Shown here in pieces: positions 22,451 to 34,763 of a stretch of 64,000 nucleotides of DNA. The position numbers and the translations under genes were made by a program. The notes under the pieces are model-generated. The model saw only the letters and a list, made by a program, of their open reading frames with translations, made no database searches and was not told the origin of the DNA. The number at the start of each line of letters is the position of its first letter. Within the stretch, counting starts at the first letter, position 1. Origin of the DNA: Calliphora vicina (taxonomy: Eukaryota; Arthropoda; Insecta; Diptera; Calliphoridae); assembly GCF_958450345.1 (NCBI RefSeq), contig NC_088780.1, positions 41,718,033 to 41,782,032 on the forward strand. The letters are read 5' to 3'.

Positions 22451-25310
22451 CCAATTAACGCCGAATGGGTTGAAAAATACCCAAAAATAGAGCAATTTTA
22501 GAAAATTCTAGAAGAGCGATATCACAAATCTTTTTTCTGGAATAGATACAGTAAGGACCGAACTACTTAAAATAATTATTTCGGTAATATTAGGTCATTC
22601 CTTGGTGAGGAACTAGTGAGCAAAAGTTGAGCAATTTTACAAAATCACAAAATTCGAAAATATAGGGCTCTAGAAAATGGGGGGAGTGGAAGTCCCCCAT
22701 GCCCTCCATGTGTCTAATAGTCTTGGATGTCCTCTATCAGTAAACAAAATAACCAAGTGATTAGACCCACTTTCCTAAGCTACAAGTACGATTTAGTGGA
22801 TTCGCTATAAAAATACCCACTTCGGCATATGTAGGTTCTAAAACATATGAAATATGAATTTAATTTTTGAAGTAAAAATTTAGTTTTTTCTTTAGAAAAT
22901 CATAATACAAATATTTAAAGGTATGAGAATACATAACTATATAAAATATTTAGATGGTGAAAGGTTGACACAACCTAACTAAAATTTTTTCGACCATGAT
23001 ATAATGATGCCAAACCTATTCTTTTATATTGATGGTGATTACAACAATTATCTTATATTGAAAAAATGGAGTTATGTATGTGTGGGGGATTTTAGACCCC
23101 ACAGTTCGTGGTGGCAGTCCGAAACTAGCAATCTAATCTACAATAGCTACAGAATTAGTAGACTTGTCCTAGGAGGAAGTAAATTGAATCTTTGGTGACA
23201 ATAGCTAAATTTTGTCGATTGCAAATGGACAATTTACACTGCATTCGAACCTGTCATAATGGGTTAAATAACAGCTTTTTGAAGTACAATACAAAAATAC
23301 AAGTGTCAAAATCTAGATTTCTTAGCACCAGTAAAGTGACGACTGCCTCCGCCATGCAATACCTGGGAATGGTTAAGTAAAAACCGTCTGCACTCTGCAT
23401 TACAACTAGTACATTCTTGACGAATGACCCAATACATACAATTTACCAGGTCAGATACATACAGTCAACCAGGCGTTTAGACAATAATGAAAATTAGTGT
23501 AGTTTACGGGTGTATTGAGTTCTTGTCGAACTCCTGGGTAGTGTTAGAGAGTTCCATTCCTCCTCAATATGTTATTCATTTGTGAAAACTTTACCAGAAC
23601 CATTATTAAGTTACCATGTTACCATGGTCTTAATAATAGTCATAGAAAAGTTGAATAGGAATAATAAAGTGATGCAGACATTCCCAATAACCCCATATAT
23701 TTTTTATGTAATGTTACCTAGACTTTTTTGTCATTAACAAAAAGATGGTCCTCTATTATGGAGACCAATATTTCCATTATTTTCAACGTCAAGATACAAC
23801 TTTAGATCTTATAAATACACTCCATCTCAGACTTACCAGACTTTTCATTAGTTATTTGAATTTCATCAGACATTATAATATTTTCTAAAAGTATCAACCA
23901 TATCTGATGGAAAATATGTGTGGTTTGCGTCGTTATTTTCCTCATATATTTATAATTGTTAGCCAACAACTGTTAAAACCTTAATATGATGAAGAATTTT
24001 CTCTAAATTTTAGAACTTTGTCAATTTTTACCGACTTATTATTGAATTTCTTTTACTCTATCAAAAAATGTAACAATATTTTTTATCAAGCCAGACTTAT
24101 GTAGATCTATTGATGGTAAATGGTTAACATAACAGTTAGATATGTGGTTTCAAAGCTAGGCAGACGCGGATCCAGATCAACCATTTTAGGGGTGTGTGGT
24201 TAGTTTTTGGAATTTAAAATTTTTTCTAAATTTTTCTCTTTTTTTCCTTTTTTATATAAACAATTTTCTGTTTTGGGGGGGAGGGGGATTTCCTATTACC
24301 CCCTCTGGATCCGCGCCTGTAGCTTGGTATTGATAAATCTACAACGTAATCATCAAAACATCGAAAAAAATGCGTTAATGGCTTCCTTTTTCTAAGTAGC
24401 TAATTAAAATAACATACATTTCAGAACCCATATATGCCGAAGTGAGTAGAAAACAAGTAAGTATAATACACTACACTATGTAAAAGAGCAAAAACATTTT
24501 TCTTTTAAAATTTCAATACTTTAAATTTTTGAGTGATTTTCGGAAGTGGGCCTTATATGGGGTCTATGACCAATTATGGACCGATCACCATGAAATTAGG
24601 TCGTGTGATTTATGTCTATATTAAAGTTAACTATGTTGAATTTTGTGTGTATACCAATATTTTTAAGCGATTTATGCACGTTAAAGTGATTTTCGGAAGC
24701 GGGTCTATATGGGAGCTATGACTAATTATGGACCAATCGTAACAAAATTTGGTAACATGAATTTTGTGTATATAAAACTTATTTGGAGCGGAATTTGTGG
24801 AGATACATGTATAAATTAAACATTTATGACCGATAAAGTCCAATTTCGGGAGGACATTTGTATGGGGGCTAGGTGAAATAATGGACCAATTTCAGCCAGT
24901 TTCAATAGGCTTGGTCCTTGAGCTGAAAAAATAATATCTACCAAATTTCATCGAAATATCTTTAAAATTTCGACCTGTACTCTGTACACAAGGTTTACAT
25001 GGACAGCCAGCCAGCCGACCGGAAGGACGGACGGACATCGTTTAATCGACTCAGAAAGTGATTCTAATTCGATCGGTATACTTTCAGGTGGGTGTTAGAC
25101 TAATATTTTTGGGCGTTACAAACATCTGCACAAACGCATTATACCCTCCCCACTATGGTGGTGTAGGGTATAAATACCCATACCCTGCAGGGTCAGGTAT
25201 GGCAGATAAAAAAATTAAAAATATCCACGGCAATATAAATGCCTTAAGTACTGTCTGTATAAAATTTCATCAAAATCGGACAACGGATTCTGGGGTCAGG
25301 CATTAATGGG
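22451..25310. mobile_element. TTAA-flanked TIR element, 2.86 kb, with a nested family A copy
   Basis: TTAA (22447-22450) is followed by CCAATTAACGCC; the right end GGCATTAATGGG is followed by TTAA (25311-25314). The inverse of the right end is CCCATTAATGCC, two mismatches from the left. This is a piggyBac-type signature. No transposase motifs could be read in the interior. The family A repeat at 24454-25174 sits inside it and must be younger, leaving about 2.1 kb of the original element. Confidence 0.5.
24454..25174 (+). repeat. Family A dispersed repeat, near full length
   Basis: Closely similar to 5259-6003 over its whole length: GATTTTCGGAAGTGGGCCTT, ACAGCCAGCCAGCCGACCGG, the GGAC microsatellite (25021-25036), and the right end CCCACTATGGTGGTGTAGGG. 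High similarity to the 5.3-kb copy argues for a recent common source. Confidence 0.7.
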
Positions 25311-25314
25311 TTAA

Positions 25315-26400
25315 CTACCATTACAAAATAGAGGAACATGTCTCTTCAACAGTACCTTAGCATATTGGGAGGAAACTATATTTTTCGACGTATATAAGAT
25401 TGGTAAAATTTCAATTATATACTACAAGCTTTGAACGGCTTAACAATTTTTTTACAATATTTGTGTCATAGTAATGCCTATGTACCCTATTTTTCGAAAA
25501 ATTCTTTTCTTTAAACATGTATATTGAACCAAGAAATTCCGTTTAAACAAAGAATATATCAAAAATGTATCCACATATTTTCTAAAGATTTTTATCAATT
25601 AAAAGTCATTGTATGGTTAACATAAAATATTCAGAGTGGTACCATGAGGCGATTTTAGGATAATATACATTTAGTAAAAATATCCTATATTGCGAAGAAT
25701 AATCGGAAATCATAAAAATATCAAATATATATTATTTTTTCGATTTTTACAATCTTAGACTTATATACATGGACTTAGTTCTTATAAGTATATCACAAAA
25801 AAATTATATTTTTAAATGCATTTGCTGATTTTAATTGTGATTGTGATTTTAATAATAATCCATAATGTCAAAAAATTAATTGATTCCATAAAGTGCTCTT
25901 TCAATATGTCATATTATTTTTAATGTCTATATAGATTTTTACTTATCTTTTGTAGCAAAATGGAAATATTCTTAGTCTTAACTGTCATTTCCCAAAAAGA
26001 ATTTTTAGCTTAAAATAAGAATCAGTTTTTTTTCTTTTTTTTTTTTTGTTATGAAGACAGTATTATTCATCTTTTAGTTTTAAGATGGACATACAAATAT
26101 AAGATAATATTATCTTTGAACCAATATAAAAACCAAACTCAAGTGAATTTCGAAATTGCGGACAATTTTAAATTTTTATGGCCATGGAAAACATGTATAC
26201 CCAATTTGATCGAATTAACAAAAGTAAATGTTCTACAATTAATTTTTTTTCGAAATTTTGTTTTCAAAATCTCGGTTTTTTGCGAACCGGTTTTTTTTAA
26301 ATTATCATTTTCAGTTAACCTGTTTAACCGGTTTTTATCACTCGGTTAACCGGTTTTTAAAATTTGGGACTAAATTAATAAATCTCATGTTATTGTGCAT
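25315..26400. other. AT-rich; CGGTT cluster at the right end
   Basis: No gene. 26273-26357 holds four AACCGGTT-type palindromes (CGAACCGGTTTT, TTTAACCGGTTTTT, GGTTAACCGGTTTT); similar short clusters recur at about 28900-28940 and 63705-63750. Confidence 0.45.
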
Positions 26401-26403
26401 TTT

Positions 26404-28436
26404 TATACCCTCCACCACCATAAGTGGTGAATGAGGGTATATATAAGTTTGTCATTCCGTGTGTAACATTGAGAAATATTCATCTGAGACCCAACAAAGT
26501 ATATATTATTGATCCTTATGAAATTCTAAGTCGATTGAGCCATGTCCGTCTGTCTGTCCGTCTGTGTAAAACACGCTCACGTCCAAAATACGCAAACACA
26601 CTTAGTAAAGTTACAACAAAAATGTTTATTATTGTCCTAAGCAGTTTGGTATTGAAAACCAGCGAAATCGGTACAGTGGAACCAAAGTTATGAATTAAAA
26701 TGTGGGACAACCTTAAAAAAAAATTGATAATTTTCACATATTTTTGGACCTTTTTTGGAAATATATTGCAGCTAATATCATAAAATTTTGCACTCGTTAC
26801 TTTTATGATAAAAGGAGTAACTCTGGTGAAAATTATAAGAATCGGTCCATGATTTCTCCTAGCCCCCATACATATTTCTTCCCGAAATATGGTTCTATGG
26901 TCTATAAATGCCTACAGAATAGGAATATCCACATAAAATTCAGCAAAAATATGTTTCGTGGTAAAAAAAATTATATTACAAAATTTTTCGTGGATCGGCC
27001 CATATTTGACCATAGCCCCCATATAAAGTACACATCCGAAAATCTCTTAAATAAGCATAAATGTCTTATAAATGTCGCTATCAAGTTGAAATTCGACATA
27101 AATAATCCCCATATATACCAAAATCGCTGTACCTAATTCTATGAAGATCGGCCGATAATTGGTTATAGCTCCCATATAAGGACCACTTCCGAAAAACACA
27201 ATAACCTACATAAATATCTAAAAAATATCAATATCAGAACAAAATTTCACACACATCCGTAGTTTATATTTAGAAATCATACTACTGGATTTTGTGAATA
27301 TCGGTCCATATTTGACCATAGCTCCCATATAAGGTCCACTTCCAAAAATCAGTTAAGTACTCATAAATCTCTTATAAATAGATTTATCATATACACATAT
27401 ATATAGATATCACTGTAAAAAATTGTATGCAGATTGGCCGATAATTGGTCATAGCTCTCCTATAAGGCCCATTTCCGAAAAAAGATATTAACCTTAAAAA
27501 ATATTAAAAACATATCGATATCAAAATGAAAGTACGCACAGATCAATAATTTGTATCCAGTAATCATACTTCTGGATTTTGTGAATATTGGTCCATATTT
27601 AACCATAGCTCCCATATAAGGTCCACTCCCGAAAATCACTAAAATCCTCATAAATTTTTTACAAATATAGTTATCAGGTTGAAATTCAAAACAAATTTAT
27701 TCAATATATACAAAAATCGAAACACATTAACCTGAACAAATATCCAAAATAATCTGTACTGAACCAAAATTTTTCACCGATCAGTAATTTGTATCCAAGA
27801 ATCGTACTACAAGATTTATTAAATATTGGTCCATAATTCGGCATAGCTCCCATATAAGGTCCACTCTTGTTAATAGCGTTGTTTATATGAAATTCTACAA
27901 AATTGGCCCTCAAATATTTAGGACCATAATAGGTCATAGCATCTATATGTTAAACCAAAATAGTACATAGATCAGTATATCATAATACTGAATTTTGTGA
28001 ATATTGGTCCATAATTGGCCACAGCTCTCATATAAATACATAAAAATCACGTTAAAATATTTTATGACAATCGAATCATAATAGGTCATAGCTCCCACAT
28101 AAGTCCCATAACCAAATATTTTGAAATTTGTCTAAATATATTTGTATACTCTTTTTTATACTCTGTTTCTTCACTTGATGTTAAAAGGGAAAAATGTTGA
28201 TCCAAACGTATTAACTAATTATTAAGTAAATAAATAGTTAAATTTCATATGTTCTAATAGGAATTTCAGTTATAAATTGCTGAATTAAATACAATTTTTT
28301 GTACATTTGAAATAAAATATGTTCTGCGTAAACTAGTCTTTCTAACAATTGTGATATTATTTCAGTTGTTATACCATCATATTTAGGTGGAGGGTATTTA
28401 AGATTCGGCACAGCCGAATATAGTACATATTATATC
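26404..28436 (-). repeat. Family B element, 2.03 kb, with an internal degenerate array
   Basis: One end reads ATACCCTCCACCACCATAAG, the other GATTCGGCACAGCCGAATAT, both family B ends. Near the first end is a GTCYG-type microsatellite (GTCCGTCTGTCTGTCCGTCT, 26547-26566). From 26850 to 28110 about ten degenerate copies of a block GGTCCATAATTGGTCATAGC followed by TCCCATATAAGGTCCACTTC recur at about 26850, 26996, 27152, 27304, 27437, 27591, 27826, 27921, 28005 and 28075. Apparent reading frames across it (e.g. 26516-26869, 26744-27136) are array by-products. Confidence 0.65.
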
Positions 28437-29985
28437 AAACGTTTGGTCTAATTTTAAACCTAAATTGCTGAAATATTACAGGAGAGACAAAAAACGTTCT
28501 AAAACCCATGATTTTAAATATTTTTTAAATCTGATAATGGAGTTTTATTAATTATTTGGTATGATGTATAATGACAAATAATCACAACTAAGAAGAATTG
28601 CATTTGCATCTTGTATGTCCTTTTTTGGAACTTGTAACATTTTCTGTTTCATAACAAAAAGTCGGGGTGATAATAAATTTCAAAATTATAAAATATTTAT
28701 TTAAAAAATTGGGGATTTACATATTAATTAAAACAAGTATTATATATTTAGTAACATATTCATACTCAATTCCATTTGACTGAGATAATAATTTTGAAAT
28801 TTTTACAAAATAAAATGGACTTACATATTTATTGTTATTTAATATTAACCATTCCTGACTAATAAAAATTTTAAAGCTGTGTATAATGTCAATTTTTGGT
28901 TAACCGACAAACCGATTTTTTAAAAAGTCGGTTTTTTATAAACACAGTTTATGTCGGCAAGAAACCAACCAATTGTAGTAAGGAAATGTAAGAAAAGATA
29001 AATCACGGTTTATTGTTCGTGTTTTGTTTAAGCTTTGATATTTTTACAAATATAACTTGAGTGTCTGTAATTCTCAAACACTCTATAGTTTTATTTGTAT
29101 AATATCTTTAGTTTTTCTAATGCCTTTTGGGAAAAGGTTTCCTGATGATCTGGCCTAATCAACCCCCAACAATAAATTTCAGTGAATTTATCAAATTAAA
29201 AATTGGGAATTTAGCATAAAACAATTTTACTAAAATACTAATTTTGTATTCCCGAATAACCTTTTAACTAAAATTTTCCATTTCGTCCCTATTGTCTTAG
29301 GCAGACGCGTATCATGTGTTGTGAAAAAAGGAAACTACCTTCCTAAAACCTAAAACTTTCAATTTAAAAAAGGAAAAATGTAAAATAAATGCTGAGTTCA
29401 TAAATGCAGTTTGCAATGCAACACTGTAATGCATAGTGTTCATAAAAGTTATATATTTTGTTTTCGCAATGTCGCAAGATCATTATTGTATGGCAATGTT
29501 TTTCGATGTGCAACATCTGTCAAATTTGTAAACTGCTTTTATTCATGATTCTTTACAAAACATTTATGCGTTTATTAATGTCACACACACAATATTGCTT
29601 TGCCTTGTAATTTCTTTGCATTTCTGCGTTTATGAAGTCAGCAACAATTTAATTTGTCGCAAATACTTTGTAGAATACATTTCTTTTTCTTTGAAAGTGG
29701 TTTTAAAAAAGTGTTTTTTATTAAAAAAATTGGAATACATCCAAGGGTCAGAATTTCTTCAATGAACGGCGAGAGGACCAACTCGGGAATACAAATCACT
29801 GTACGACAGATCACTTCGGGCTTCGATGTTTTTTTACTACCGAAATATCTTTGGAAATAAATAAAACAAAGTGTGTGATATCATGGAATTTTATTCGTTT
29901 GAAAGCCCAATCGAAGCCACAAGGTATGGTAAATAACATCAAAAAAATTTGAGTTAAATTTTGTATCGATATCTCCATTTATGCG
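28437..29985. other. AT-rich, mostly unexplained
   Basis: Nothing clear except a slightly G+C-richer segment at 29740-29830 whose plus-strand frame reads HPRVRISSMNGERTNSGIQI. It may be a transposon scrap; no family recognised. Confidence 0.35.
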
Positions 29986-29989
29986 CGTT

Positions 29990-30525
29990 AATGTATTTTT
30001 CGGTCCTTGTAGACCTAAGCTTTCTTTAGAGCAAATAAAAATTTAAAAAAGGCCCATTTGGAAAAAAAATTCAAAAAAGTTTTTGATTTTGACAAAAAAA
30101 TCAAAAATTGTATATCTTTGATATATAACTTCTTAAAGGAATGGAACTAAGCATTATTTTGAGCAAAAAAAAATTTGAAGAAAATGGCCCATTTTGGAAA
30201 AAAGTTAGATTATGCAAAAAATATTTCAAATAAAAAATAAAAAAGTTTTTGATTTCGGAAAAATTATTTTTTTTTTTTTAATATTTTTTTTTTCGAATGA
30301 ATAGCTATCTAAAACATTTGGGACATATTTTGCTAAAAACAATAGGTAATAAGTTACACGGATGAGAAAAAACACATGTTTGGCACCTCTAACTCATAGA
30401 GTTCTGGACCGATCTTGTTGAAATGAATTACTAGCCAATAGGTCTAACATTGGTGCAAATTTCATTCCGATCGGAAGACATAGATTTTAAAAATGGATTC
30501 ACTTGAAATGAAATCTCCCATACAA
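29990..30525 (+). mobile_element. Foldback family F2, right half
   Basis: A-rich spacers with TTTTTGATTT blocks, GGGACATATTTTGCTAAAAA, CTAACTCATAGAGTTCTGGA, TTTCATTCCGATCGGAAGAC, and the terminal CACTTGAAATGAAATCTCCC. Same organisation as 10530-11095. Confidence 0.55.
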
Positions 30526-30649
30526 ATATTATACTAAATCATCTTTTCTCCAATCTAATAAAAGGATTCCATGATGGAAATCGATTAAAAGTTTCATAAT
30601 TATAAAACCTTATACTAATCATAATACAACAACAGTGTATTTCTAGTTA

Positions 30650-30705
30650 CACGTGCAGGGTATTTAAGATTCGTTTCTGCCGAATATAGCCCTCTTACTG
30701 GATTT
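30650..30705 (-). repeat. End fragment of a family B repeat
   Basis: GGGTATTTAAGATTCG followed by TGCCGAATATAG, the family B end seen at 28405-28436. Confidence 0.5.
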
Positions 30706-31043
30706 AGTTTTAACAATAAAAAACCAACAACACTTTCCAATAGCAATCATTTTGTATTACTATGTGTCAATTACATGTCTCATAAAAATACCAAAGCCAA
30801 TATCAAATATTTATACAAATTTACATGAATACTCAAAATATTGTAATTTTGAGAAATAAAAATTTTATTTGTTTTACGAGTGTGTGATCAATTAATTAAG
30901 ATTTATTTGTGTGTATGCATAAAATTTCAGTGTACATGACGTAGACATCTGTTTATTATTTGCTTATTTTAATAAAAATGTATATTTGTATTTGTTTGTT
31001 TTTGGTTTTTCGTATCTACTATATATTTAGTATTTATTTAAGG

Positions 31044-31316
31044 TTAAAGACACATTGTACATTTATGATATACATATACTATATATAAATACATTTTAAT
31101 TTGTTGGCATAGAGTAATTATTTTCCGAAGTTCTTGTTGTTGTTTCAGATTATTCAAAATTATTTGTATTAGTGACGAACCATTTGAAGTGTCATTAGGG
31201 ATTAACAAGTTTTTTCTTGGGTACATTGAAAAATTGGAAATTGTGTCATGCGGTTTTTTGTTATTAGTGCGTAATTTATTTGCTTGTTTAAGATTAGCGA
31301 ACAATTTTTCAGGCAT
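31044..31316 (-). CDS. Open frame of 90 codons, doubtful gene
   Basis: The ATG at 31316 has an A-rich context (AAAAATGCC), and the frame reads MPEKLFANLKQANKLRTNNK, then HDTISNFSMYPRKNLLIP and LIQIILNNLKQQQELRKII. It is polar, Asn/Gln/Lys-rich and helix-forming, with a final low-complexity tail (YIVYVYHKC). It lies in a repeat-free patch. No homologue was recognised, no splice site is obvious, and the AT content equals the background, so chance is possible. Confidence 0.2.
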   Translation of the reverse strand: MPEKLFANLKQANKLRTNNKKPHDTISNFSMYPRKNLLIPNDTSNGSSLIQIILNNLKQQQELRKIITLCQQIKMYLYIVYVYHKCTMCL

Positions 31317-31497
31317 TTTTTATTTATTTTTTAAATTATTGAAAATTTTTTGGAAAAAAAACAGGGTGATGAGATTGATAGGATTATGTCCATAAAACTG
31401 AATTTGGTTAAGCCAAAGCTATATCATACCAATAGACCGATAGTTTTTTTAAATGAGAAAATCATTCCAAAAAAATACAAAATTTACAGGGTATTAA

Positions 31498-32078
31498 CCC
31501 TCCGGCGGGTGAGGTTTTCATTTTCAAACTCAGTTTAATTTTCAAACGGAAATTTCCCCTTGATGGTCCATGAGAAGTATACCCGCCCTCATATATTTCA
31601 AGGAAATTTTATCTAGAATCGTTAAAAAAAATCAAAGCGATCCAACCAATAGTTTAGATTCTATTGAGATTTAAGTGTGTTTAAATCTGAAAATGTCCCT
31701 GAGGACCTTTTTCAAACTGAAATTATTACTTGATGGTCCATGGGAAGTATACCCGCCCCCACATGTAGAATCGTTTAAAAAAATCAAAGCGATCCGACTA
31801 ATAGTTTAGTTTCTATTGAGATTTAAATGTGTTTATTATAGGAACGTGTGAAAAGGTACTTGTACTGAAATTTCAACAATAGTTTTAGGCTTTTTTCATA
31901 TAAAACTCCTAAAATATTAATAGTGTTATATATAAAAGAAAATTTTTTGTCTAACATTCATTATACATTTATAATTAGTAAATAATAATAAATCAAAACA
32001 AAAGAAAATTTTAAAAAATGGGTTTTCATATAAAATTCCCTGTGGACCTTGTACTTCTTATAATCAACCACCGGAGGG
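31498..32078. mobile_element. TTAA-flanked 581-bp MITE (piggyBac-like), CCCTCCGG ends
   Basis: TTAA (31494-31497) + CCCTCCGGCGG at left; CCACCGGAGGG + TTAA (32079-32082) at right. Internally it carries two direct copies of a block of about 150 bp (GATGGTCCATGAGAAGTATA near 31562, GATGGTCCATGGGAAGTATA near 31733, each followed by AAATCAAAGCGATCC). Non-coding. Confidence 0.75.
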
Positions 32079-32099
32079 TTAATTATATTTTTTTAACTA

Positions 32100-32350
32100 C
32101 TACTATTTGCAGTTGACGGTAATAGCCTGGTCAACATCGTTTTCAAATAAATATGGACCAATGATGCCGCCATACCAAAATCCAAACCAAACAGGGAATA
32201 TTACAAAATGTATTGGACGCTCCGGGACCTCATGTGAATCGTATCGTCCCAAATTCGACAATTTTGATTGCTGACGTACCTAATTATTCAGAAACGGGTC
32301 TAATCGCTGAAAATTGCTTTTTGATGAATATAAGGGTCAGAACAGAACAC
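32100..32350 (-). pseudogene. IS630/mariner-type transposase fragment
   Basis: Minus-strand frames give YVSNQNCRIWDD (about 32290-32250), then PERPIHFV and VWFGFWYGGIIGPYLFENDV with DQAITVN (32190-32110). This is the conserved central block of DD34E-type transposases between the first and second catalytic acidic residues (family: N-KQNCRIW ... VWCGFWYGGIIGPYFFENxxGQAVTVN). Frameshifts separate the pieces and both flanks are missing. Confidence 0.75.
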
Positions 32351-32695
32351 GTAACAATTTTATCATTTGCGCATGTTGTTAAACACGTTATCCGTCCATT
32401 GTGATTTGCAAAACAAACTGAATGACAGCCAATGCGATAGATTCCAAATTCGAAAGTCCCAATTTTAAAACACTTTTGTTGCCGTCTTAGGATATTTTTA
32501 GTTCATAACTCATAGAAAATATGCGTATTATGAATGAAATTTTATAATTAAGTGAGTTCTCTTCTATTAGGTTATCCTTTAAGACCAGATGTTTAGATAT
32601 ACATATTGACATATAAAAAAGTATAGTGACTGAAAATCGAGTAATGGATTTCTTTTGTAACACTAAGAAGGGATTTCGAACGTTATCCCCCTTAA

Positions 32696-32962
32696 CCTTC
32701 GCTTTACAAATACCCACCCGGGTGACCACATCGATTTTATTGGTTTAATATTTTTTTTAATTTTGTTTCGATTTAAATGAAATTTGTACTCACTGAACAA
32801 ATTCTAGAGTTCTATAGAATTTAATAGAACAATTTTAAACTTTTTATAAGGTTTTTTAATTTTTTTAAAATTTCGTTCGTCGCATATATTTATAGAAGTG
32901 TAGTGTCACCCGGGTGGGTATTGGTAAACCATGTACATAAAAAACTTTTGGTAAAGCGAAGG
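32696..32962. mobile_element. TTAA-flanked 267-bp MITE (piggyBac-like), CCTTCGCTTTAC ends
   Basis: TTAA (32692-32695) + CCTTCGCTTTAC; inverse GTAAAGCGAAGG + TTAA (32963-32966). A second, inner inverted pair ATACCCACCCGGGTGAC / GTCACCCGGGTGGGTAT lies at about 32709-32725 and 32907-32923. No coding capacity. Confidence 0.8.
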
Positions 32963-33346
32963 TTAACGCAAAATGAGTAATACCTGTATATAAAATTTTA
33001 AATGTATCTGCCTTTAATCAAAAAATGATTAGAGGTACTTTTTGGAAATTCCAGGTGGTAAAATCGGGAAATAATAGTACCCGAAGAATGCTATAATACA
33101 ATTTATACTTCCTAAACAAATAAACAGAAATAAAATTTAAAATTTATGTGGCTCAGATCAATAAAGTGCATAATAAATAAAGAGTTGGTATTTTTTTCAA
33201 CATGGAACTTCGAAGGGCTAAAAATGATATCTATTTTTTGTATTTTTTTATTATTGTAATATTTATTTTCTCAATATATGTTAAAAAAAACTGACAATAA
33301 AACAAAGGCCCTAGAATAGATAAAAACAGGTCATTTAATATTATTT

Positions 33347-33425
33347 AACATCAATGGTATCGCCTCACTGATATTCAAACCTGTTCGGCTACAATTCAGT
33401 AGCCCAGACTCTTAGGCTCCACTAT
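33347..33425 (-). repeat. tRNA-like SINE head
   Basis: The minus strand reads GGAGCCTAAGAGTCTGGGCT followed by ACTGAATTGTAGCCGAAC and a B-box-like AGGTTTGAATATC (33370-33382). Arrangement and spacing fit a tRNA-derived Pol III promoter that has drifted from consensus. It is not a functional tRNA (no closed acceptor stem). Confidence 0.5.
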
Positions 33426-34636
33426 AATATTTATTTTAATGTTTAAAATATTGATTTTATTTTATAACATAGTTGTTTTTAATTCACCAATGCACATAGG
33501 TCTGGAGTATAGTTTTTTTTTTTGACCAAAACCATATACTTTATTTTTTACGTTGAAAATTAATTGAATACTAATAAGTGAGAGGTTGAAATAAATTTTA
33601 GCACTTGTTAACCCTTTTGTGACCAAGAAAAATTTTGAAAAAACAATTTTTTAATTAAATAATTTATTATTAATGTGCTAATATTTCACACTCTAAAAAT
33701 AGATTAATTGCTTCTGTTTCTGCTTCAATGTCGAAGTTTTAATGAATATAAATAAAATTTTTGAAAAAAAAATAAATTTTTGAAAGAAATTACTATTTTT
33801 AATGAAACGAAATGGCAAAATATATTGATTGCAAATAATTCCTAACATATTGGTCTAAGTTCGCTGTTTGATAATTTCTACAACACTTGTAAAGATTTTG
33901 TTTTATTCTTAACTGAAGTCTGTATAAAAATAAAAAAATAATAATAATAATGAATAAATACATCTTATATATTTTGCACATCGGAACATTTTTTAAGATT
34001 TAACTTTTAACATATAAAATATATATCATCAACTATAATCTAAATAAGAAATATTTTATTATTCTCTTTATTTAACTAAAAAATATATATATATTTTTTT
34101 TAATTTACGAAAAATATTTTATTTTTGTTTCATCGCGGTCTAACGTGTAGTAGGTTTTTCAAAAAACAGAAGTCCAAATAAGTATATTTCAAGCAAAAAC
34201 CAAATGCATCAAAATAAACAATTTTTTTTTCATGAAATAACAAAATATATAGCGCAAAGTTGGCCTAATCTTGAGATAGGAATTATGGAAATAATGGGTT
34301 TTGTTATTCCACTCGATATTATGCCATGATTGAACAATATATGTACCACTGGAACTCAACAGCTCTTTCAATATTTTTGTAATTTTCGTGGCATTCACAA
34401 CTAATTTTTGGTGTCAATGCATTAATATGTACATATAACACGAGAAATAAAAATTAAGTGCTGCTATTTTGAACAGACTTTGTACATAGGATTGATTGCT
34501 TTGACATTTTTGGTATATATAACAAACAGCATCACAACCCTACAATAAAAGAAAAACTATAATTCAAATCATATCGATCATCTTGCACCTTATCAATAAT
34601 ATTTATAATTAATTTAAAGTAAATACTTCTTTTTAA

Positions 34637-34763
34637 TGTGTTGTTTTTATAATAAAGCGAGTACTTTGAGTGGAAATTTTGCACGTGTTTTGTTATCATA
34701 ACAATAACAAAATACATGTAAAATTTCCACTCAAAGACTCGCTTGTATTATAAGAACAGCACA
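34637..34763. mobile_element. 127-bp foldback MITE with TAA duplication (copy 2)
   Basis: Same family as 7338-7466: TGTGTTGTTTTTATAATAAA with GCGAGTACTTTGAGTGGAAA against the inverse ending GAACAGCACA. Flanked by TAA on both sides (34634-34636, 34764-34766). Confidence 0.7.

Noticed and set aside
26516..27136. Overlapping open frames of 117 and 130 codons on opposite strands
   Set aside because: They lie in the degenerate array and GTCY microsatellite of a family B element; the repeated peptide blocks follow the DNA repeat, not a protein.
26850..28110. CRISPR-like array
   Set aside because: Repeats are long, degenerate and unevenly spaced, there are no cas genes, and the DNA is eukaryotic.
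31498..32962. One composite transposon bounded by the outermost TTAA sites
   Set aside because: The two MITEs have different TIRs, each with its own TTAA pair; they are separate insertions.
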